Positions 59,975 through 64,000 of a stretch of DNA of 64,000 nt are shown here, one piece after another. The notes beneath the pieces were generated by a model. The model saw only the letters and a program-made list of their open reading frames with translations, searched no databases and was not told the origin of the DNA. The first letter of the stretch is position 1, and every line of letters starts with the position of its first letter. The position numbers were made by a program, and so were the translations under genes. This DNA comes from Parapedobacter sp042666505. Lineage in GTDB: Bacteria; Bacteroidota; Bacteroidia; Sphingobacteriales; Sphingobacteriaceae. The stretch lies in the NCBI RefSeq assembly GCF_042666505.1, contig NZ_JBHTDN010000001.1, positions 992,001 to 1,056,000 on the forward strand, in the 5' to 3' direction.

Positions 59975-60850
59975 TCAATGAGTGGCCTTTACTGCCATTT
60001 TTAGGATAAATACTTTTTCACTGGCGGTAATAAAAAGCAAATCCCGGTTTGGCCCGCCGAAACAGACATTGGCGGTCCAGTTGGCAGGAATATCAATATG
60101 TTCAATTTTCTGACCAGCGGGGTTATACACATCAATGCCTTTGCCGGTAAGGTAAATGTTGCCTTCGGCATCGATGGTCATTCCATCGGATCCTTGGGAA
60201 GCAAATAGCTGTTTATCAGCTAACGTGCCGTTGGCCTGGATCGCATAGCGATAGATTTTGCTGTCTCCAATATCCGCGACATAGAGGAATTTGCCATCCG
60301 GTGTGCCAATAATACCGTTCGGTTGCTTGAATTGGCTATCTAAACGTGTTACCCGACCGTCGTTATACACATATAGAGCTCGGTTGTGCATTTTGGGTGA
60401 AGTGCGTGTCCAATAATCCCGCTGATAGTAAGGATCCGTGAAATAGATCATTCCCGACGGCGATACCCACACGTCGTTGGGGCCATTGAAGAGGGAGTCT
60501 TTGTAATTGACCGCTAACTTCTGGACCTGTTTGTCCATTCCGATCCGCCACAACTCATAGTGTTCATCCGCACAAGCAATCAGGTAGCCCTCCCGATCAA
60601 AATACAGGCCATTTGCCCGGCCAGCTGGTTCCATGAAAACGGAAAGCGTTCCGTCCGTTCCGTATTTCCATATGCGGTTATTCGGCTGGTCCGTAAAGAA
60701 GACGTTTCCCATTGCATCTGCGGCGGGGCCTTCAGTAAACTTAAAATGATCAGCAATCAGCTGTAGTTGGGCGCCGGATTCTACTACTTGGGCGTTCACT
60801 GCGAAGCCTGTGAAAGTAGCTAGTAAGACAATCAGCGTATAATTTTTCAT
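59975..60850 (-). CDS. Secreted SMP-30/gluconolactonase-family protein
   Basis: The 291-residue protein has a signal peptide (IVLLATFTGFAVNAQ) and a six-bladed beta-propeller of the SMP-30/gluconolactonase family. Metal-binding landmarks are FKFTEGPAADAMGNVFFTDQ (Glu), FNGPNDVWVSPSGMIYFTDP (Asn) and QPNGIIGTPDGKFLYVADIG (Asn), followed by GSDGMTIDAEGNIYLTG (Asp). These are the four ligands of the Ca-binding lactonases. It could hydrolyse a sugar lactone in the periplasm. It is convergent with the LytTR gene and has no close neighbour in the same direction. Confidence 0.9.
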   Translation of the reverse strand: MKNYTLIVLLATFTGFAVNAQVVESGAQLQLIADHFKFTEGPAADAMGNVFFTDQPNNRIWKYGTDGTLSVFMEPAGRANGLYFDREGYLIACADEHYELWRIGMDKQVQKLAVNYKDSLFNGPNDVWVSPSGMIYFTDPYYQRDYWTRTSPKMHNRALYVYNDGRVTRLDSQFKQPNGIIGTPDGKFLYVADIGDSKIYRYAIQANGTLADKQLFASQGSDGMTIDAEGNIYLTGKGIDVYNPAGQKIEHIDIPANWTANVCFGGPNRDLLFITASEKVFILKMAVKATH

Positions 60851-60969
60851 CTGGTTAAATTTTGCTCTTTATCGGTGATGAAGCTTGCGTGAGCTATTTT
60901 ATTCGCGTTCACTTCTGAGCGGTAACTCATGCAGGTTTCCTTGTTATTCAAATTATTCGGTTGCCAAAA

Positions 60970-62874
60970 TCATTCAATCACTTTAAAATCGGTACGGCGA
61001 TTGAGCTGCCTGCCGTCCTCCGTCTCGTTACTGGCAACGGGTTGCGATTGACCGTACCCCTTGTAGGTCAAGCGGGACGCGGCAATGCCTGCGTGAATCA
61101 GGTAATCACGTACCGCCTTCGCCCGGTTTTCTGATAACGTCTGGTTGTGTGTTTCACTGCCCGTGTTATCGGTGTGCCCACTGATTTCCACCCGTACGGT
61201 GTTATTCAGATTCAGAAATTCTACGAGGTTATCGAGATCGATTCTGGATTTTGGAAGCAGCTCGTAGCGATCAACATCAAAGAAAATATTGTTAAGTGTA
61301 CCCGTACTGCCGACTTTGATACGGGATAGGGCAATACGGATTTCATAAGCATCGTTGATTTTGGTACTGTCGTCAAGCGGGTAATTTTCGGAGAAAAACA
61401 GATACCCAGGCTCTTTGATATGCAAAGCATAAGTTTTCCCAAAGGGTAGGGGAGCTAGAAAAGAACCATCTTCGTAATCCGCCTGTTCATTATACACAAC
61501 CCGACCGGCGACGATATCGGTCAGTGTTACGCTTGCCTGAATCGGCGATTCATTTTCCGCATCTACAATCATTCCCTTCAGGTATGCTACCGGGTGAGGG
61601 CGCACCGCCTGGGGTAGATCAAACGCATAGATATCCAATCCGCCTATTGCATCTTCTCTGCGTGTCGAAAAGAAAGCTTGTTTGCCATTCATACTTACCG
61701 TGAGGGCACTTTGCTCGTGGTGATCGTTGATGGGATAACCGAGATTGACGGGCTCCTGCCACCTGTCGGCACTATCCAATTGGCTTCGGAAGATGTCTTT
61801 ATTCCCAAATCCCGGCCACCCGTCTGAGGCAAAGTAAAGCGTGCGGTTATCGGCATGGATATAGGGCGAACTCTCGTCATAAACGGTATTGATCGTCGGC
61901 CCCAAATTCTGTGGCTCGCCCCATTGTCCGTCGCTCTGAAGTGTCGATTTCCAAATGTCATAACCGCCTTGTCCGCCGCGCCGATTACTCACGAAATAAA
62001 GCGTACGTCCATCTGCAGCGAGTGCTGGCTGCGCTTCCCAACCGCCACTATTTACCGGGGCTCCGAGGTTATGTGGAGCCCCCCAACGGTCTCCTTCCCG
62101 TCGGGACACATAAATATCGCAGCTTCCCCTGCCATCTGGTCGGTTGCATCCAGTGAAAAATAAATATTTGCCATCGGGAGAAATGCAGTGGGCGCCTTCG
62201 TTGTATAGCTCAGAGTTGATATCCCCCTGTAAAAGCCGCGCTGTCTGCCATTCTCCGGTGCTATCTTGGGTGCTTTCGTAAAAATTCTCACGGTTGTTTT
62301 CCTTGCGTGTGAAAATAATGTTACGGTAATCTGCGGTGAGCCGCGGAAAATATTCGTCATAAGTGCTGTTGATCGCCGGTCCTGGATTGTGCGGACGGAA
62401 CAATTGCGGTCGCTTGAGTGCCTGAAGGCTAAATTGACAATCCGCTATGTATTTCATGGTAAGCCGTCTACTTGCTGCATTCAACCCGGGTGTAGCCACG
62501 TATCGTTGGAAGGGCAACAGAGCTTCCTGATATTGCCCCGTGTGAAGGAGACTTTCTCCCAATCCAAACCAAGTGAGGGTTGTCAATGTCGAATCCAACC
62601 GGATAACGTGGTTGTAATTCGCGGCAGCTTTGATATAATTATGTTGCTTGCGATAAATGTCACCAAGTTGTTGATAGGCCGCTGCAAACCCACCATCCAG
62701 GGCGATAGCGGATTCCAGCGAAGCGATGGCTTGGTCATACTGATGGTTTCTCAATTGGCTGCCCGCCTTTTCGAATGCTGCCTGCGCCCGTTTGTTTGAT
62801 GACCGTGGTTGCGTATACCCTAAAAAGCAAAATAGCATATTGCATAACATACAGATATATAGGAACCTTAGCAT
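60970..62874 (-). CDS. OmpA-family protein with TPR and PD40 repeats
   Basis: The 634-residue envelope protein has a signal (MLCNMLFCFLGYT) and TPR repeats (AAFEKAGSQLRNHQYDQAIA; FAAAYQQLGDIYRKQHNYIK). Several PD40 (WD40-like Tol) motifs follow (SPDGKYLFFTGCNRPDGRGS; GRTLYFVSNRRGGQGGYDIW; NRTLYFASDGWPGFGNKDIF), then a CarboxypepD-like domain (VAYLKGMIVDAENESPIQAS). A C-terminal OmpA peptidoglycan-binding domain closes it (NTVRVEISGHTDNTGSETHN; LSENRAKAVRDYLIHAGI). This architecture is frequent in Bacteroidota near gliding or type IX secretion genes and at other envelope loci. It stands 9 bp downstream of the enoyl-CoA hydratase gene. Confidence 0.9.
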   Translation of the reverse strand: MLRFLYICMLCNMLFCFLGYTQPRSSNKRAQAAFEKAGSQLRNHQYDQAIASLESAIALDGGFAAAYQQLGDIYRKQHNYIKAAANYNHVIRLDSTLTTLTWFGLGESLLHTGQYQEALLPFQRYVATPGLNAASRRLTMKYIADCQFSLQALKRPQLFRPHNPGPAINSTYDEYFPRLTADYRNIIFTRKENNRENFYESTQDSTGEWQTARLLQGDINSELYNEGAHCISPDGKYLFFTGCNRPDGRGSCDIYVSRREGDRWGAPHNLGAPVNSGGWEAQPALAADGRTLYFVSNRRGGQGGYDIWKSTLQSDGQWGEPQNLGPTINTVYDESSPYIHADNRTLYFASDGWPGFGNKDIFRSQLDSADRWQEPVNLGYPINDHHEQSALTVSMNGKQAFFSTRREDAIGGLDIYAFDLPQAVRPHPVAYLKGMIVDAENESPIQASVTLTDIVAGRVVYNEQADYEDGSFLAPLPFGKTYALHIKEPGYLFFSENYPLDDSTKINDAYEIRIALSRIKVGSTGTLNNIFFDVDRYELLPKSRIDLDNLVEFLNLNNTVRVEISGHTDNTGSETHNQTLSENRAKAVRDYLIHAGIAASRLTYKGYGQSQPVASNETEDGRQLNRRTDFKVIE

Positions 62875-62883
62875 AATATGCGG

Positions 62884-63645
62884 TTATTTTCCTTTAAGTT
62901 CCCTGAGCAATTTTTTGCTTTCCGCACCCAGCGCCAACCGGCCACTGATGGTTGCCTGTTCATAGAGCAGCCTGGACCAATGTTCGGTACCTCGCCACAA
63001 GGTTTGCTTAAGCGCGGTGAGCGCTTCCTGGCTTTTATCCATTAAGGATTTACAAAACTGCTGGACGGCACCGTCCATTTCAGCCATCGTTGGGAATACC
63101 GACTGGATAAGTCCGCGTTGCAGTGCCCACTGGGCGTCGAAAAATCGTGTGGGATTCAGCGAAAGCTGTGTGAACGCCGATATGCCTATTTTGCGTTCCA
63201 AAGCAGGTGCAATGACAAAAGGGCCGATGTTGATGCTCACTTCACTGAGCTTCACAGCCGCATGTTCGGTTGCCATGCAATAATCACACGCTGCGATCAG
63301 TCCGACGCCGCCGCCTACCGCCTTTCCTTGCACCCGACCGATGACCAGTTTCGACGATGTACGTATTGCGTTAATTACATCGGCAAACCCCGAAAAAAAA
63401 AGCGTTCCCGTTTCCGCATCGGTTATGGCAAGTAGTTCATCAAAACTTGCGCCCGCACAAAAAGTTCCTTTGCCCGCGCTTTGTAGCAGGATAAGTCGCG
63501 TATCGGAGTGGTTACCGGCAGATTGAATTTGTCTGCTCATTTCTTTGAGCAAATCCAATGGCAACGAATTGTGAGCGGGATGTCCAAACGTTATCGTTGC
63601 GAGGCCATCGCCGCTGATTTCCGTCTTTACAAATCCTGAATCCAT
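62884..63645 (-). CDS. Enoyl-CoA hydratase/isomerase-family protein
   Basis: The 253-residue crotonase-fold protein shows ATITFGHPAHNSLPLDLLKE, the oxyanion-hole loops GKGTFCAGASFDELLAI and IGRVQGKAVGGGVGLIAACDY, and SEVSINIGPFVIAPALERKI. In crotonases the catalytic Glu pair lies near GxxxE in these helices; here ACDYCMATEHAAVKLSEVSI has the second Glu. Enoyl-CoA hydration or isomerisation is likely; paa or methylglutaconyl roles cannot be told apart. Start: ATG at 63645; a TTG three codons earlier is less likely. It is in the same orientation as manC, 5 bp from its stop. Confidence 0.85.
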   Translation of the reverse strand: MDSGFVKTEISGDGLATITFGHPAHNSLPLDLLKEMSRQIQSAGNHSDTRLILLQSAGKGTFCAGASFDELLAITDAETGTLFFSGFADVINAIRTSSKLVIGRVQGKAVGGGVGLIAACDYCMATEHAAVKLSEVSINIGPFVIAPALERKIGISAFTQLSLNPTRFFDAQWALQRGLIQSVFPTMAEMDGAVQQFCKSLMDKSQEALTALKQTLWRGTEHWSRLLYEQATISGRLALGAESKKLLRELKGK

Positions 63646-63650
63646 GCCTG

Positions 63651-64000
63651 TCAAACATACTTATTTCCGAATTTTTCCCTGACGTCGGCGACAATTTGCT
63701 TGACACCCTGCTCCTGATCCTTAGGACAAATCATGAGTGTATCGTCCGACTGAACAACAATAAAATTATGCAATCCCTTAACAATAACTAACTTATTGTT
63801 GGGCGCGTGGATCATGCAATTCGACGAATCGTATACGATCACATGTTCGGATGAAGTAGATACATTGCCCAGATAGTCTTTTTCTGCGATTTCATAAATC
63901 GAAGCCCACGTACCTAAGTCTGACCAACCGAAGTCGGCCGGTAGCACATACACGTTGTCGGCCTTTTCCATAATGGCAAAGTCAATCGAGATGTTGACAC
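63651..64000 (-). CDS. manC: Mannose-1-phosphate guanylyltransferase, C-terminal part (cut by window edge)
   Basis: The frame is open on the minus strand to the right edge, so about 116 C-terminal residues are visible. They begin with SIDFAIMEKADNVYVLPADF and continue GWSDLGTWASIYEIAEKDYL, the characteristic E-K and G-W-S-D-L/V-G segment of GDP-mannose pyrophosphorylases. NKLVIVKGLHNFIVVQSDDT and MICPKDQEQGVKQIVADV follow. It makes GDP-mannose from mannose-1-phosphate and GTP, for polysaccharides or fucose synthesis. The N-terminal part lies outside the window. Confidence 0.9.
   Translation of the reverse strand, partial: VNISIDFAIMEKADNVYVLPADFGWSDLGTWASIYEIAEKDYLGNVSTSSEHVIVYDSSNCMIHAPNNKLVIVKGLHNFIVVQSDDTLMICPKDQEQGVKQIVADVREKFGNKYV

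Noticed and set aside
1..64000. tRNA, rRNA, IS element or phage genes
   Set aside because: No cloverleaf, rRNA segment, transposase or structural phage protein was recognised on either strand, though small RNAs would be missed by eye.

Overview
The window looks like chromosomal DNA from a member of the Bacteroidota, most likely the Sphingobacteriaceae or a close relative. The basis is a SusC/SusD pair with its own FecR anti-sigma and ECF sigma factor, a second TonB-dependent receptor, several lipoproteins, an OmpA/PD40 protein, -7 promoter elements of the form TAnnTTTG, and start codons that mostly lack a Shine-Dalgarno sequence. GC is moderate by eye (about half), with one clearly AT-richer block at about 56.9-60.0 kb. 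The genus cannot be fixed from sequence alone. I saw no rRNA, tRNA, insertion sequence, phage gene or CRISPR array.

Layout. 1-2.5 kb: the start of a surface lipoprotein running off the left edge, a Crp/Fnr regulator with a perfect dyad at its promoter, a DinB-like protein behind a triple 13-bp repeat, and a gene-poor stretch with one tiny membrane protein. 2.5-4.1 kb: a DGPF/YCII protein with an ECF42-type sigma factor. 4.2-6.0 kb: divergent NrdI-thioredoxin fusion and secreted GH43 enzyme. 6.1-7.9 kb: overlapping three-gene YgiB/YgiC-type operon (two lipoproteins and an ATP-grasp enzyme). 7.9-11.4 kb: DUF6152/DUF6644 pair, lipoproteins, a methyltransferase and an outer-membrane beta-barrel. 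11.4-14.2 kb (minus): a signal-peptidase-like protein lacking the usual lysine, a GNAT enzyme, a flavin/PNPOx-type stress protein and a VOC protein. 14.3-22.0 kb (minus): sigma factor, FecR, SusC, SusD and a secreted metallo-beta-lactamase-fold hydrolase.

22.4-26.3 kb: PaiA-like acetyltransferase, AraC regulator with an RclC/YkgB-like membrane protein, and a secreted BNR-repeat protein. 26.4-31.9 kb (minus): an ABC-2 exporter and a TonB-dependent receptor. 32.1-34.5 kb: Spy-like protein, 3-hydroxybutyryl-CoA dehydrogenase, RluA-type pseudouridine synthase. 34.5-40.6 kb: heavy-metal efflux operon (DUF6660, CzcA fused to a TolC-type channel, CzcB). 40.6-43.7 kb (minus): purN, purH and a DUF72 gene. 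44.1-50.3 kb: asnB, a DUF1080 protein, a GcdH-like acyl-CoA dehydrogenase, a PAS-LuxR regulator, folB, a small heat-shock protein and a thioesterase.

50.4-56.1 kb: a complete four-gene DNA-repair cluster (MBL-fold exonuclease, ATP-dependent ligase, Lhr-Core helicase, metallophosphoesterase). 56.2-60.0 kb: PfpI/DJ-1 protein, a TlpA-like thiol-disulfide protein, and a divergent LytS/LytTR two-component pair in AT-richer DNA. 60.0-64.0 kb (minus): SMP-30 protein, OmpA/PD40/TPR protein, enoyl-CoA hydratase and the C-terminal end of a mannose-1-phosphate guanylyltransferase at the right edge.

The window is mostly housekeeping, envelope and stress genes. I did not find a wholly new multi-gene system that I can defend. 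The best leads are the NrdI-thioredoxin fusion, the lysine-less signal-peptidase-like protein, the SusCD locus whose only associated enzyme is an MBL-fold hydrolase, three stress genes with unusually strong Shine-Dalgarno sequences, and several compact dyads or phased repeats in promoter regions.
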